Source of the DNA: Ogataea parapolymorpha DL-1
Taxonomy: Eukaryota; Ascomycota; Pichiomycetes; Pichiales; Pichiaceae
Assembly (NCBI RefSeq): GCF_000187245.1
Contig: NC_027866.1
Span: forward strand, 860,411-924,410
Direction: 5' to 3'
DNA length: 64,000 nt
Part shown: piece after piece, positions 18,224 through 27,784 of the stretch
How positions within the stretch are numbered: the first letter of the stretch is position 1
Layout: each line of letters starts with the position of its first letter
Program-made: the position numbers and the translations under genes
Notes under the pieces: model-generated
Seen by the model: the letters and a program-made list of their open reading frames with translations, nothing else
The model's database searches: none
What the model was told of the DNA's origin: nothing

Positions 18224-19702
18224 CTACACCTCGACAGATTTGACGTGGTGGTGCGCAAGCTTGTTTTCGTGGACCTCGCTCGAGGTGCCCGTGCCGACCA
18301 CGCCTGTTCCGCCATTGTACGACACGCCGGAGTCCTTTCTGTCCCTAACGTATTCTTCCAGCCCGCCGTCGTACTCGGCCATCTCGTAGAAGTCCATGCC
18401 CATTTCCTCGGCCTCCTCGATGCCCTTGAGCTTGCAGCCGGGGATTTTGTCCACAAGGAAGCAGATTGCGTAGGTGGCCACGAAACTCCACACGGTGATG
18501 CTGATCCAGCCAGCAAACTGGTAGCCCATCTGCTTCCAGTGGTGGTAAATCCATCCGCCGGGAATTTCGGTCACTCCGTCCAAACCGGCCACGTACGGCG
18601 AGGCAAACACTCCCAGACACATCGATCCGAGAATGCCGCCAATTCCGTGCACGACGAACGAGCGCGTGGTGTCGTCGATGCCCAGCCACTCGTTAACGTT
18701 GTACAGCAGGCGGCAGCACGCAGCAACGAAGGCAGACGTGATAAACGACCAGTACGGGGTGTAGAAGCCGCAGCTCGGGGTGATGTTGACGAGTCCGACA
18801 ACGGCGCCTTCGCATGCGGCTGCCAGACTCCACTTACGCTCGAACATGAAGTCGACCAAGGTAAACACGAAACTGGCCACCGATGCGGCGATCTGCGTGT
18901 TAGCCATGATGTAGCCGGTTCTCGTGTTGACGGCAAGCAAGGTACCCGAGTTGAAGCACAGCCACGTGCACCAGATGATGGACACGCCGATAAAGGTGGC
19001 CACCATGTTCTGAGGCTTGTAGTCCTTGTTGGTGGACGGGTTTTTCCAATACTTGCGCTTGCCGATAAAGTACGAGAATGCGAGCGACGAGACGCCCGAG
19101 GCTATGTGGACAGGGCCGCCGCCGGCGAAGTCGAGTGCGCCCAGGTTATACAGCCAGCCGTTGGTCGACCATGTGGAATATGCGAACGGGCAGTAACAGA
19201 CTGTGCACCAAAGGAACCCGACCACGAGCGAGGGAACAATTCTGGCACGTTCAGCAATGGCCCCGACAAAGATTTGCACGGTGGCAATCGGGAAAAACAC
19301 AGAAAACGTAAAGTAGATGATCGAAGGGATGGTGCCGCCCTCGATGAACGGTCCGGCGCCGAGTTTAGCGAGCGCCCCGAGCGAAAAGTTACCGCACACG
19401 TGTGACGGAGAAACTGAGACCGCGAGCGAATAGCCAAACAAGAACCATTGGATTGTGATGGTGCAGGTCACCATGTAAGACTGGAACAGCATCTGGATGA
19501 TGTTTTTCTTCTTGAGTAAACCGCCGTAGAACAGGCCAATGCCTGGCGTGAGAATCATGACTCCCACGGTACAGAACATCACGTAGCCCATGTCTGCTGC
19601 CACGTAGGTGGACGTGTCTTCGGCGAGGGTTTCGAGCGAGTCGCGCTTGGCTGCCATGAGCAGCTGGGCCGAGCCGAGCCCCGAGTTTGCGTATCCTCCC
19701 AT
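18224..19702 (-). CDS. MEP2: Ammonium transporter, Mep2 type
   Basis: The 492-residue protein (ATG at 19702; the frame extends to a GTG at 19714) has the eleven-helix AMT/MEP fold. Marks are FYGGLLKKKN, DFAGGGPVHIASG and SFVVHGIGG. The twin pore histidines are both present, at 199 and 352. In S. cerevisiae this is the state of the sensor Mep2, whereas Mep1/3 carry glutamate at the first site. The cytosolic tail (EEMGMDFYEMAEYDGG) resembles the regulated C-terminal region of Mep2. CTTATC and GATAAG elements upstream fit nitrogen catabolite control. Confidence 0.92.
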   Translation of the reverse strand: MGGYANSGLGSAQLLMAAKRDSLETLAEDTSTYVAADMGYVMFCTVGVMILTPGIGLFYGGLLKKKNIIQMLFQSYMVTCTITIQWFLFGYSLAVSVSPSHVCGNFSLGALAKLGAGPFIEGGTIPSIIYFTFSVFFPIATVQIFVGAIAERARIVPSLVVGFLWCTVCYCPFAYSTWSTNGWLYNLGALDFAGGGPVHIASGVSSLAFSYFIGKRKYWKNPSTNKDYKPQNMVATFIGVSIIWCTWLCFNSGTLLAVNTRTGYIMANTQIAASVASFVFTLVDFMFERKWSLAAACEGAVVGLVNITPSCGFYTPYWSFITSAFVAACCRLLYNVNEWLGIDDTTRSFVVHGIGGILGSMCLGVFASPYVAGLDGVTEIPGGWIYHHWKQMGYQFAGWISITVWSFVATYAICFLVDKIPGCKLKGIEEAEEMGMDFYEMAEYDGGLEEYVRDRKDSGVSYNGGTGVVGTGTSSEVHENKLAHHHVKSVEV

Positions 19703-20034
19703 TCTGGCTCGCACCGGGAGCGAGACACGCGTTATATATGGAAGGACCCTACGAGTCTGTGATAGACGGACTGCATTATCTTATCGAAAATTAGTTCTTG
19801 TCGAACCGCAAACGTAGATGACAGATGTGCAATTTTTTTCTACTTTAGGATAATGGAAAGCCATTGGAAAAACCGCTACTGAAAAGTCTGCGGCCCACGA
19901 CCGTGAATTCTATAGATAAGATCTACAGCGAATGAAGTTGCACGTCAAATCCAGATTGCAAAGACCGGAAACCTCGCCAGCTGCCGAACCGAGCGGTGGA
20001 ACCTTTCGAGAACGCAGCAAGGACCCTGCGCAAA
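19703..20034 (-). promoter_or_regulatory. MEP2 upstream region with GATA-factor sites
   Basis: This 332-bp spacer lies upstream of MEP2 and downstream of the FMO1 stop. It holds CTTATC at 19780-19785 (GATAAG on the gene strand) and GATAAG at 19915-19920, separated by about 130 bp, plus GATAAT overlapping the first. These are Gln3/Gat1-type elements. An inverted CCAAT (ATTGG) lies near 19865. No gene seen. Confidence 0.55.
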
Positions 20035-21528
20035 TCACAGCTTGAACTCTGTCCAGTCCACGTCCTCAAACTTAAAGTCGACTGCCTGCTGTAGCTCCTC
20101 AATGCTCGTCGCGCGTTTGCCATTGGTCAGCTCGCGGTATTTGAGATACGCCTCCTTCATCTTCACGGCCGACGCACGGTACAAAATATCCTCGTGGCTC
20201 CATTCACAGGGAACCAGCCCGTTCTGCCAGTCAGGCGTTGAATACACGTGCTGGTTCAGCTCATGTGCATAATGAACGTCGTCGGGATACATCAGATTAT
20301 GGAACTTGGGCGAGTCGCCACGCAACTTGACGGTGTTCTCCTCGTCAGCCTTCATCTCTTCGATGCTGGGTAATGCCAGCTTGCCCTGGAAAATCTTGGA
20401 CAGCCAGATCGCCTGTGCCTCCCCCACTCTGGTGGGTAGAATGTACCTTGGTGTGGCGATGAAGGCGAGCCCGGGGAAATTGTAGCTGACACATTGCTTA
20501 TATAAGCCATGGAGTCTGAGGCCGTCGGTGACTACTGGGGTGGACGTTTTGTTGATCTCGTCGAGGAACGGGTAATGTCTTAGGAATCCGGTGGCGAACA
20601 GGACGTGGCCGACGTTCTCGAGCACTGACCCATCGGTGAACCTGACCGACTTTGTTTCTGGCTCGAAACGGTCGATGTCCGGCACGGTTTTGATGTAATC
20701 GCTGCTTCCGCCAGGGAGCATTGCCTGCGATCTGGCGCTCTTGTAAACGTTGCGCTGCAATATTATTGCTGTCTGGTACGCAAGGTCCAGTGCCGACGCG
20801 GAATTGCCCACAATCAGTAGGTTCCCTGGGACGTCCGCAAACTGTCGCGGGTGTCTGAAGTGTTTTGAGTGCGACACAGATCCGGGATATTTGGACGTCC
20901 ATTCGGCAAGTCCTTTCTTCTCCGGTACGTACGGCAGCTCGTAGTGGCCTGAGGCGACCAGCACGGCGTCGAAATGGTCGGTTTGGTCAGGAAACGCGGC
21001 CGAATATTTTAGTCCACCTTGCGTCTCGTCGCAGACGGGACGATGTGTAACCTGCCATTTTTTTTCCTCGTTGGGCCGGTACCTCACAGAAACGACGTTT
21101 GTGTTGAAACTGATGTGAGGCTCTGCGTCCTTGGCGTACTCCTTAAAATAGTCCAGCACCTGCTGTTTGGTAGGAAATAGCGGTGTGTCTTTCGGGAACG
21201 GGAAGCCACTGTACTCCATGATCTGACGGGGCACGTTTGTATCGAGCAGCTCGTAGATGGCGCTGGGCCAGACGTACTGGTTTGCGCCCAGCTTGCAGGG
21301 CTTGACGAGATCTGGGCTGTGCGGATCGAGGGACGGGCCTGCGACAGGCTCTGGCCCGGCATGAGAGTCGTGGTAGTTCCAGAGCCCGCCAGAGCCTGCC
21401 CGCCTCTCGTACCCGCGCACACAATCGAAGGCCGATTCTTTTAAAAGCGCCTTGATTGCAGCTGCACCACAAGGCCCGCCTCCTATAACTGCGATGGACT
21501 TGACCAATCCTATGTTGAGGCTTGTCAT
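20035..21528 (-). CDS. FMO1: Flavin-containing monooxygenase
   Basis: The 497-residue protein has FAD-binding VIGGGPCGAAAIKALL near the N-terminus, a second dinucleotide site LLIVGNSASALDLAYQ for NADPH, and VLFATGFLRHYPFLD, the FATGY-like FMO motif. Yeast Fmo1 (432 residues) uses this chemistry to oxidise biological thiols such as glutathione and helps set ER redox balance. This version is about 65 residues longer, mostly in loops. It is divergent from the D-arabinitol dehydrogenase gene across 296 bp. Confidence 0.82.
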   Translation of the reverse strand: MTSLNIGLVKSIAVIGGGPCGAAAIKALLKESAFDCVRGYERRAGSGGLWNYHDSHAGPEPVAGPSLDPHSPDLVKPCKLGANQYVWPSAIYELLDTNVPRQIMEYSGFPFPKDTPLFPTKQQVLDYFKEYAKDAEPHISFNTNVVSVRYRPNEEKKWQVTHRPVCDETQGGLKYSAAFPDQTDHFDAVLVASGHYELPYVPEKKGLAEWTSKYPGSVSHSKHFRHPRQFADVPGNLLIVGNSASALDLAYQTAIILQRNVYKSARSQAMLPGGSSDYIKTVPDIDRFEPETKSVRFTDGSVLENVGHVLFATGFLRHYPFLDEINKTSTPVVTDGLRLHGLYKQCVSYNFPGLAFIATPRYILPTRVGEAQAIWLSKIFQGKLALPSIEEMKADEENTVKLRGDSPKFHNLMYPDDVHYAHELNQHVYSTPDWQNGLVPCEWSHEDILYRASAVKMKEAYLKYRELTNGKRATSIEELQQAVDFKFEDVDWTEFKL

Positions 21529-21824
21529 GAAAAGAAAGAAGCAACAGGTGCAGAGATGTGCGAGGACGAATCAAACGGTTGCAAAAAGAAACTTCTGGAG
21601 CACCAGACAATAGGTCATTAGGCGGAATTCCGCAGACGGAGTTCCACGGTTTTTTTACTTGTTCCAGCGGGCAGCTTCGGGGTGGCAGAACTCTCTTTCT
21701 TTTTCCGTGACACCCCCACAAACGGATTTCCTAACCTAAAAATATGTGTGAGAGACTTCTGCACTCCTCAGAGTATAAAAGCCAGCCTTTTCCCTCCTCC
21801 TGAGCTCCATACAATCCACAAAAC

Positions 21825-22649
21825 ATGGCTGACATCGTCCCAACCTTCAGACTAGACAACGAACTCACAGTCGTCACCGGTGCTTCCGGTGGACTGTCCA
21901 ACGCCATCATCAAGGGCCTTCTTGCTTATGGCTCCGAACTTGCCCTGCTCGATATGAACTTGGAAAGAACAAAGGAAACTCAAGCAGAGCTCTTCAAATT
22001 CTGCGTTGAGGAACTCAAGATCAAGGAAGACCTCGTGCCAAAGATGCACTCGTACGTTTGCGACATTAGCGACGCTGAGCACGTGAACGAGGTCTTTGCT
22101 CAAATATACGCTGACTTCGGAAAGTACCCGCTACATCTCGTCAACACCGCTGGTTATTGCGAGAATTTCCCAGCCGAGCAATACCCAGCTAAGAACGCCG
22201 AAAAGCTTCTCAAGGTCAACCTTTTGGGCGCCTTGTACGTTGCACAAGCATTCGCCAAGCCACTTATCGACAACAACATCAAGGGAGGCTCTATCGTGAT
22301 GATCGGATCCATGTCCGGAGAAATCGTCAACGACCCACAACCGCAAGTCGCCTACAACATGTCCAAAGCCGGTGTGATTCACATGGTCAAGTCTCTCGCC
22401 GCCGAATGGGCCAAATACAGCATCAGAGTGAATACTTTGTCGCCAGGATACATCCTTACACCGCTCACAAAGAACGTTATTAACGGTAATAACGAAATGT
22501 ACCAGAGATGGCTTTCGCTGACCCCAATGGGCCGTCTTTCGGAAGCTAAGGAATTCACCGGCACGGTTCTCTACTTGCTCTCCAACTCCGCTTCTTCATA
22601 CACGACGGGAGCAAACATTACTGTTGACGGTGGTTTCACTTGCTGGTAA
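21825..22649 (+). CDS. D-arabinitol 2-dehydrogenase (ribulose-forming) SDR
   Basis: The 274-residue short-chain dehydrogenase has VVTGASGGLSNAIIKGLL (cofactor loop), an active-site SMSGEIVNDPQPQVAYNMSK with Tyr-x-x-x-Lys, VNTLSPGYILTPLTKNVI and a closing TVDGGFTCW. The INTAGYCENFP and SMSGxIVNDPQPQ blocks are characteristic of the yeast NAD-linked D-arabinitol dehydrogenases that interconvert D-arabinitol and D-ribulose. It is strongly codon-biased and has a TATAAAA element about 50 bp upstream of the start, suggesting high or inducible expression. Confidence 0.85.
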   Translation: MADIVPTFRLDNELTVVTGASGGLSNAIIKGLLAYGSELALLDMNLERTKETQAELFKFCVEELKIKEDLVPKMHSYVCDISDAEHVNEVFAQIYADFGKYPLHLVNTAGYCENFPAEQYPAKNAEKLLKVNLLGALYVAQAFAKPLIDNNIKGGSIVMIGSMSGEIVNDPQPQVAYNMSKAGVIHMVKSLAAEWAKYSIRVNTLSPGYILTPLTKNVINGNNEMYQRWLSLTPMGRLSEAKEFTGTVLYLLSNSASSYTTGANITVDGGFTCW

Positions 22650-22714
22650 ACTGGTTCCTCGCATCGAGTAAACTTAATTAATATGGGATAGAATGTATTC
22701 GGTTGATTTTCGAT

Positions 22715-24613
22715 TTACGCGTAATTTTCTGGATTGAAGCTGCTGCCAACGTAGGTCCATCCCCCAAACTGTTTCTGAACGCTTTCACTCAAGAAATCGT
22801 CCACCACGGAATCCATCGGACGCTCGTCCGTGAACTCTGACGAGATGTTGCTCACATCTGCCGAGTCTTGCACTTGCGGCTTGAATGGGGGAATGTAACC
22901 CTTGTGGCTGAGCTTGTACCAGTCGATGTCCTTGAAGAATTGATGGTTTTTGATCTCCTCCACGCCGTGGTAGCCGAGTCTCTTTTTCGGGTCTCTGTTG
23001 AGAAGTCTAGTGATCAGGTCTTTAGTGTCGGGGTCGAACTCGGCCGGGAACACGAGCGGGTCGTTCAGGATCTTTCTGTACATGGTGTTGACGTCTTCGT
23101 CATAGAATGGAGGCAAGCTGGTGAGCATTTCGTATAATAGAACACCCAAAGTCCAGAAGTCCACGACCCTGGTGTACCCCTTGCCCATGAGCAGCTCGGG
23201 AGCAAGGTACTCTGGAGTTCCGCAGAAGGTGTTTGTTTTTTGGTCAAGCTGCATGTTGATTTTGCACAGACCAAAATCGCAGAGAGCAATGTGGCCCTGG
23301 TAGTCGAGCAGAATATTTTCTGGCTTCAAGTCTCTGTAGATGATGTTCATAGAATGCAGATTTTCCACGGCCGAAAGCAGCTCGCAAATGTAGAACTTTG
23401 CGCGGATCAGTGGGAATCGTCTCGCCTTCTGCAAATGGTAGAACAATTCTCCGCCGTTAATGAACGATAGCACCAGGTACAATTTTTCTGCAGACTGGAA
23501 CGCGAATTTCAGCGGAACGATAAAGGGTGAGGTGACTCTGCTTAGAACAAATTTCTCGGCCAGAGTGTGCGTCACCTCCATCTTGTTCACAATGTGGGAT
23601 TTTCTAATCGATTTTAAAGCGTAAATCTTGCCTGTGTCTTTCTTTCTGACCTGCATCACCTTTCCGAACGAGCCCTTACCGATCACCTTGAGGAGGTCAA
23701 AGTCGTCGATCGACAGACTCTTCTTAGAGGACATCGACAGTGGCTTAAAGTCCAGCGTGATACTGACCGCTCCGGGTAGGTCCTGGTCTGTGTAGGGGTT
23801 GCGCAGTTTTTTCCACTCGTGGTTCAGAATACGTATTTGAGATGCCTCCTGTTGTAGAGCAGACGAGCTAATAGGATACTGGAATGACCCCAGCAAGCAG
23901 TCTTCCTGTCTTTCTGACTCCAGGAGAGATCCCGGCACCCGGACATACACCTGGACACTCAAAATGGCCGTGTTTGGTGACGTCACATCGAAAGTGGTGA
24001 CACTATTGAATTTCGTATTGCTAATGGTGTTTCCGATGGAGTTAATGCGTTCACTGCTGTTCTCTATTTCTACAACCGCGTAGACCAGACTGTAGTTTGT
24101 GACCATGTTTTTCGTGGTGTCTCCGGAGTTTATGCTCAACGTGGAGGGAAGGTAGTACGAGATGTTTGAGTTCTTGATCTCGTCCATTGTTTCGCTCAGC
24201 GCCTCTATACGTCTAATCAGCTCGTCCTCGTTCAGATTCGTGCCCATGTTGGCCAATCTGGTCAGAATCGGTTTTGTGATTCTAAGTGGAATTGGTATCT
24301 GCAGGTCCTTGGAGGAGTAGATCTTGACCGTGAGAAGTCCCGGGCGCAGCTTCACAGGCTCGGAAACCTCTTTTTCCAGAACCGGGTCGGTGCTCCCGAG
24401 ATCTTTGGTGATAACTTGGGGCGTTTGTGAGTCCAGATTCAGATTTCCAACGCCCGACGCGACGTCGTTGATCAACGTCTTTCGGGAGTCTCGGAACTCA
24501 TCCTCTGTGTGCGATGCTCCTGTATCAGTGGAGGGGGTCGTCTTCAGACTTGAGCCACTGGAAGCTTGTTGAGTCTTGTGCGACTTGTTAAACAGCTTCT
24601 TCCAGTTGGACAT
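22715..24613 (-). CDS. YPK1: AGC protein kinase Ypk1/Ypk2 (SGK ortholog)
   Basis: The 632-residue protein starts at the ATG at 24613 (MSNWKKLFNKSHKTQ). An N-terminal regulatory half precedes the kinase domain at about 300-555 with VIGKGSFGKVMQVRK, YRDLKPENILL and CDFGLCKI. The PDK1 activation site is in TNTFCGTPEYLAPE. The AGC tail has the TORC2 hydrophobic motif QFGGWTYVG near the end. Ypk1 links TORC2 and Pkh kinases to sphingolipid synthesis, flippases and membrane stress. It shares a 67-bp divergent spacer with the NT-C2 gene. Confidence 0.93.
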   Translation of the reverse strand: MSNWKKLFNKSHKTQQASSGSSLKTTPSTDTGASHTEDEFRDSRKTLINDVASGVGNLNLDSQTPQVITKDLGSTDPVLEKEVSEPVKLRPGLLTVKIYSSKDLQIPIPLRITKPILTRLANMGTNLNEDELIRRIEALSETMDEIKNSNISYYLPSTLSINSGDTTKNMVTNYSLVYAVVEIENSSERINSIGNTISNTKFNSVTTFDVTSPNTAILSVQVYVRVPGSLLESERQEDCLLGSFQYPISSSALQQEASQIRILNHEWKKLRNPYTDQDLPGAVSITLDFKPLSMSSKKSLSIDDFDLLKVIGKGSFGKVMQVRKKDTGKIYALKSIRKSHIVNKMEVTHTLAEKFVLSRVTSPFIVPLKFAFQSAEKLYLVLSFINGGELFYHLQKARRFPLIRAKFYICELLSAVENLHSMNIIYRDLKPENILLDYQGHIALCDFGLCKINMQLDQKTNTFCGTPEYLAPELLMGKGYTRVVDFWTLGVLLYEMLTSLPPFYDEDVNTMYRKILNDPLVFPAEFDPDTKDLITRLLNRDPKKRLGYHGVEEIKNHQFFKDIDWYKLSHKGYIPPFKPQVQDSADVSNISSEFTDERPMDSVVDDFLSESVQKQFGGWTYVGSSFNPENYA

Positions 24614-24680
24614 GGTGGCAAACAGAAAAAAAAATAAAGCCAAATGAATTAAATTAGATAATTAAAAGTTGGGGAACTAA
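24614..24680. promoter_or_regulatory. 67-bp divergent spacer between YPK1 and the NT-C2 gene
   Basis: The two start codons face away with only 67 bp between them. The spacer is A/T-rich with no obvious activator site. Each promoter must partly lie within the other gene's 5' region, so the two genes may be co-regulated. Confidence 0.5.
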
Positions 24681-25529
24681 ATGCTCAAGCTCAATTATAA
24701 GGCCATAGAGTTTGAATTGAATGTGCAGCTTGCAGAGCTGTCCAACATCCCACAGCTGGACCACGTGTCATGCTTTTACATCCAGACAATCTCGAACAGC
24801 CGGCTCACTGGCAAGCACCAGTACCATCATAGACACGCAGTTCAATCGGCGGAGCGTCCGGTTGAAAACCACAAGTCTGTGTTCAACAACGAGCTAATCC
24901 GGGCCAAACTGAAGCTCTATGCCAATCCAAAGGAATCCTTTACGCTCTCCGATAAATGGCTATACATTACGTTTTTCATTCACGATACGCATACTAGCAA
25001 GAAAAATAAGCTTGGCACTCTTGAGCTCAATTTGACGGAATATGCCAACGACCGCGAGCCTAAAAATCTACGCTATCTCCTCAAAGACTCAAAGACAAAC
25101 GCGATTCTGCGCTTGTCAGTATACATGAAACATCTCGACAGTGCCCAAGATTATCATTATAATGTCCCAAAAAGAAGCACACAGCAGATATACACGGGTC
25201 TAAAAGACTCGATTGAGGATTCCAAGAAGGAGTTCCCGGATCCGGAGAAGCACAAAAACGACTCCGAGATGATTCTTAACGACATCATCAACAAAACGTT
25301 CAAGTTCAGCTGGCAGTTCAACGGTGTCAATTACGACGAATACACGCCTATCGAGTGCGTTAGGGATATCACGCAGCACAACGGAAACGGCTGGAAACGG
25401 AACGAGTTCGGCGTCCCGTACATCGACACCGTGCAACACGATTACACCACGCGCAAGAAAACCGGCCATGGACCCCTGCAGGAGTCAGACTACCGGTCAG
25501 ATCTGCGCAGCTGGCATCTTGAAAGCTAG
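24681..25529 (+). CDS. NT-C2 domain protein, YBL086C-like
   Basis: The 282-residue protein starts with an N-terminal C2-type (NT-C2, EEIG1/EHBP1) domain at about 5-155: YKAIEFELNVQLAELSNIPQ, then FYIQTI, LRYLLKDSKTNAILRLSVYM. The family recruits proteins to membranes. Yeast YBL086C is a cell-periphery protein of unknown function with the same domain. The rest is polar and ends RSDLRSWHLES. It is divergent from YPK1 and its stop codon overlaps the YND1 stop on the other strand, both using the tetramer CTAG at 25526-25529. Confidence 0.7.
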   Translation: MLKLNYKAIEFELNVQLAELSNIPQLDHVSCFYIQTISNSRLTGKHQYHHRHAVQSAERPVENHKSVFNNELIRAKLKLYANPKESFTLSDKWLYITFFIHDTHTSKKNKLGTLELNLTEYANDREPKNLRYLLKDSKTNAILRLSVYMKHLDSAQDYHYNVPKRSTQQIYTGLKDSIEDSKKEFPDPEKHKNDSEMILNDIINKTFKFSWQFNGVNYDEYTPIECVRDITQHNGNGWKRNEFGVPYIDTVQHDYTTRKKTGHGPLQESDYRSDLRSWHLES

Positions 25530-27478
25530 ACGGCGCGCTCTATGCCATCGTCGCTGTCCTCCGAAAGGTCGAAGTCCTCGTATCCGCTCAAAATATCGTC
25601 GTCCTCCACGCCCAGATCGAACTCGGAGTCTTCCGGCTCTGCAATATCCATTTCGCTGAGTTCCACCTCGCTGGCACCCAGGTCCATCGACCTTGCTCGC
25701 TTGTACCGTCCCCGCGTCACATATGGCCAGTGGATGCCGCCTGCGCGACCATGTATGTATTTTCTCACCAATGACGAAACAAACAGCACGATTTCGTTAA
25801 TGAGACGTAGCACACGCGATTTGTTCGCAATGACGAAAATCAAGCCAACCAACACTATCAACACAACTATCCACGAGTGCGCTTTAAAAATCGATTTATG
25901 GTCGATTTCCTCAACAACGTCGTCGTTTTCGTAATCTTCTCCTTGTTTGAGGTCTCGGAGGAAGCCTGGCTCTTGATATGAGTCGAAAATCTCATAAACA
26001 GGACGCAGAGGCACCCCGTCCACCTCTGAGCCACGAACAAACACTCCAGGAGCAGAGTTGCGGGAGTACCCCACCTTGTCGCGTTTGCCGTCGTCCACGT
26101 AATTATGGACATAGTTTTGCACCTCAATCAGACTTTCATCGCTAGCATAAAGCACGGCCCGCCCCAGTGTCCACGTAAATGCCGACCCGTTAACGTTGTC
26201 ATTGACGGTGAAATGCGATCGCGTACGGTTTAAGCCAAACCCGTTGTGGAGGAGGTTCATTAAATACGTGCTTTTGAAACACAGCTCCTCAAGCTCTGAT
26301 TTTCCAAGGTCTTTGTACTCTTTTAGCTGGTTCCAGTTCAAAGAACATATTTTCTCCGTTTCCTGCACCATTTTGTCGTATGCGTAAATCTTTCCATAAT
26401 TCTCTTCTTTGTCGTTGTAGTTGAGCAGCTTGGAAACAGTGTCCCAGTATCCGGAGACTCCATAAAAATTATCAGAATTCAAATTAAAGTCCGGGTTTGT
26501 GTTGCTCAGCAGACAGCTCGATACCTCTTGTTTGTCCCCACATTTGTTGGCTATTAGTTGGTAGACGTTCTCATTGCATTGTTCATAATTTCCTGTTCCT
26601 TTCACCTCAATCTCCATGCCGTCGAGTTGCACGGTCTGGTGTCTCTTTGCAGCAAGACATGGGTCTTCCACGTACTCCTTCCCGTCCTCCCGCTTGCGTT
26701 CAAGACCGCGCAAATACTTTAGCCGCATTTGCGAAAGACCATATCCGAGAAATGAGTCCGAGTAGACGTTATATCTCAAATTCGTGACCTCTTGGCCCAT
26801 CGTGGCCAGCTTTAAATTAATTAATTGATTGTAATGCTCTTTCGTCTCTTTCTCGTTAGGCTCAAACGAGATTTGTGTGGATGCGCCGCCCATGTCCAGT
26901 AGGCCTGCAGAGCTCCTGTTGACGGCTAAGGTACCGGTCAGATAATTGAGGGCAATCCAACCGAAAAGTCCTTCGACATCACCGTCAATAATATTTATAT
27001 GGCTCGCGCAGTCTGGGAGGTAGAAATTGGTTTCTTGTTGCAGATACGAACACACATTGTCCAGAATCTCCTGCTGCTCGTTGGGTTTTAGAAGCCTCAT
27101 GCCAGCAGTAGCATGGAGAAATATGGGCGTTCGATAATGCTGCTCAATGGGAATTATGTCGTAAACCTTCTTGAGAAGGTAATTGAGGTATTTTGGTCCT
27201 ATATGGGCAGAGTTCTCATGAAACACGCTAATACCTGGATGGATTTTCTTGTGCCATTTACTGCCTGTCTGAACCTGAGGAAGATCGGACGGATCTAGCT
27301 CGATCCTTTTTAGCAGCTTAACATGATCGTCAGGCACGCGCAAAATGTTATTGGCAAGTAGGTACTGCGAGGAAAGCCAGTAGTACACGTAGGCACGTGA
27401 CCCTTTTGACCCGGCGTCTATAACTATCAGGTAATTGTAAGGTATGCCGTTCTCGTCAGTAACGCTTCCTTTAGCCAT
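25526..27478 (-). CDS. YND1: Golgi apyrase of the GDA1/CD39 family
   Basis: The 650-residue protein starts at the ATG at 27478. Apyrase conserved regions are visible: LIVIDAGSKGSRAYVY (ACR1), FLHATAGMRLL (ACR2), EGLFGWIALNYLTG (ACR3) and LLDMGGASTQISFE (ACR4). One membrane helix lies near residue 525 (SWIVVLIVLVGLIFVIANKS), with an acidic cytosolic tail. This is the layout of yeast Ynd1, which hydrolyses nucleoside di- and triphosphates in the Golgi lumen to keep glycosylation running, and differs from soluble-tailed Gda1. Confidence 0.92.
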   Translation of the reverse strand: MAKGSVTDENGIPYNYLIVIDAGSKGSRAYVYYWLSSQYLLANNILRVPDDHVKLLKRIELDPSDLPQVQTGSKWHKKIHPGISVFHENSAHIGPKYLNYLLKKVYDIIPIEQHYRTPIFLHATAGMRLLKPNEQQEILDNVCSYLQQETNFYLPDCASHINIIDGDVEGLFGWIALNYLTGTLAVNRSSAGLLDMGGASTQISFEPNEKETKEHYNQLINLKLATMGQEVTNLRYNVYSDSFLGYGLSQMRLKYLRGLERKREDGKEYVEDPCLAAKRHQTVQLDGMEIEVKGTGNYEQCNENVYQLIANKCGDKQEVSSCLLSNTNPDFNLNSDNFYGVSGYWDTVSKLLNYNDKEENYGKIYAYDKMVQETEKICSLNWNQLKEYKDLGKSELEELCFKSTYLMNLLHNGFGLNRTRSHFTVNDNVNGSAFTWTLGRAVLYASDESLIEVQNYVHNYVDDGKRDKVGYSRNSAPGVFVRGSEVDGVPLRPVYEIFDSYQEPGFLRDLKQGEDYENDDVVEEIDHKSIFKAHSWIVVLIVLVGLIFVIANKSRVLRLINEIVLFVSSLVRKYIHGRAGGIHWPYVTRGRYKRARSMDLGASEVELSEMDIAEPEDSEFDLGVEDDDILSGYEDFDLSEDSDDGIERAV

Positions 27479-27784
27479 GCAATTAAACAAAGAAAAATAT
27501 ATCGGTGTCAAGTGTGCGATGTCCTAGTCGGGTGCAAGGGTGTGCACGGATAAGATGCTGTCAATATCCGTCGCAACATGCTCGCACAAGTGGTCGACAA
27601 TATGATCAGCAGCCATAACACGGCGCTTACCTCCAACTTTGGGCCGCAGTTGAGACCAAAAACAACATTTCCGATCGTCCTCCGAATTGCAAGCAATCAC
27701 AGGCCTTAATTTTGTCATCACCATCAGGGCTCGTAACACCCTTATATATTTCCTCATCCCCGGACAAAAGTTGAGAAACACACC
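27479..27784. promoter_or_regulatory. Divergent spacer between YND1 and SDH4
   Basis: The 306 bp contain no gene I can support. A GATAAG lies near 27547 and a TATATATTT element near 27743 precedes SDH4. No clear CCAAT box was seen, although SDH genes are often Hap-controlled. Confidence 0.35.

Noticed and set aside
18206..19405. Long plus-strand frame of 399 codons opposite MEP2
   Set aside because: It is antisense to a clear ammonium transporter and arises from GC-rich codon bias.
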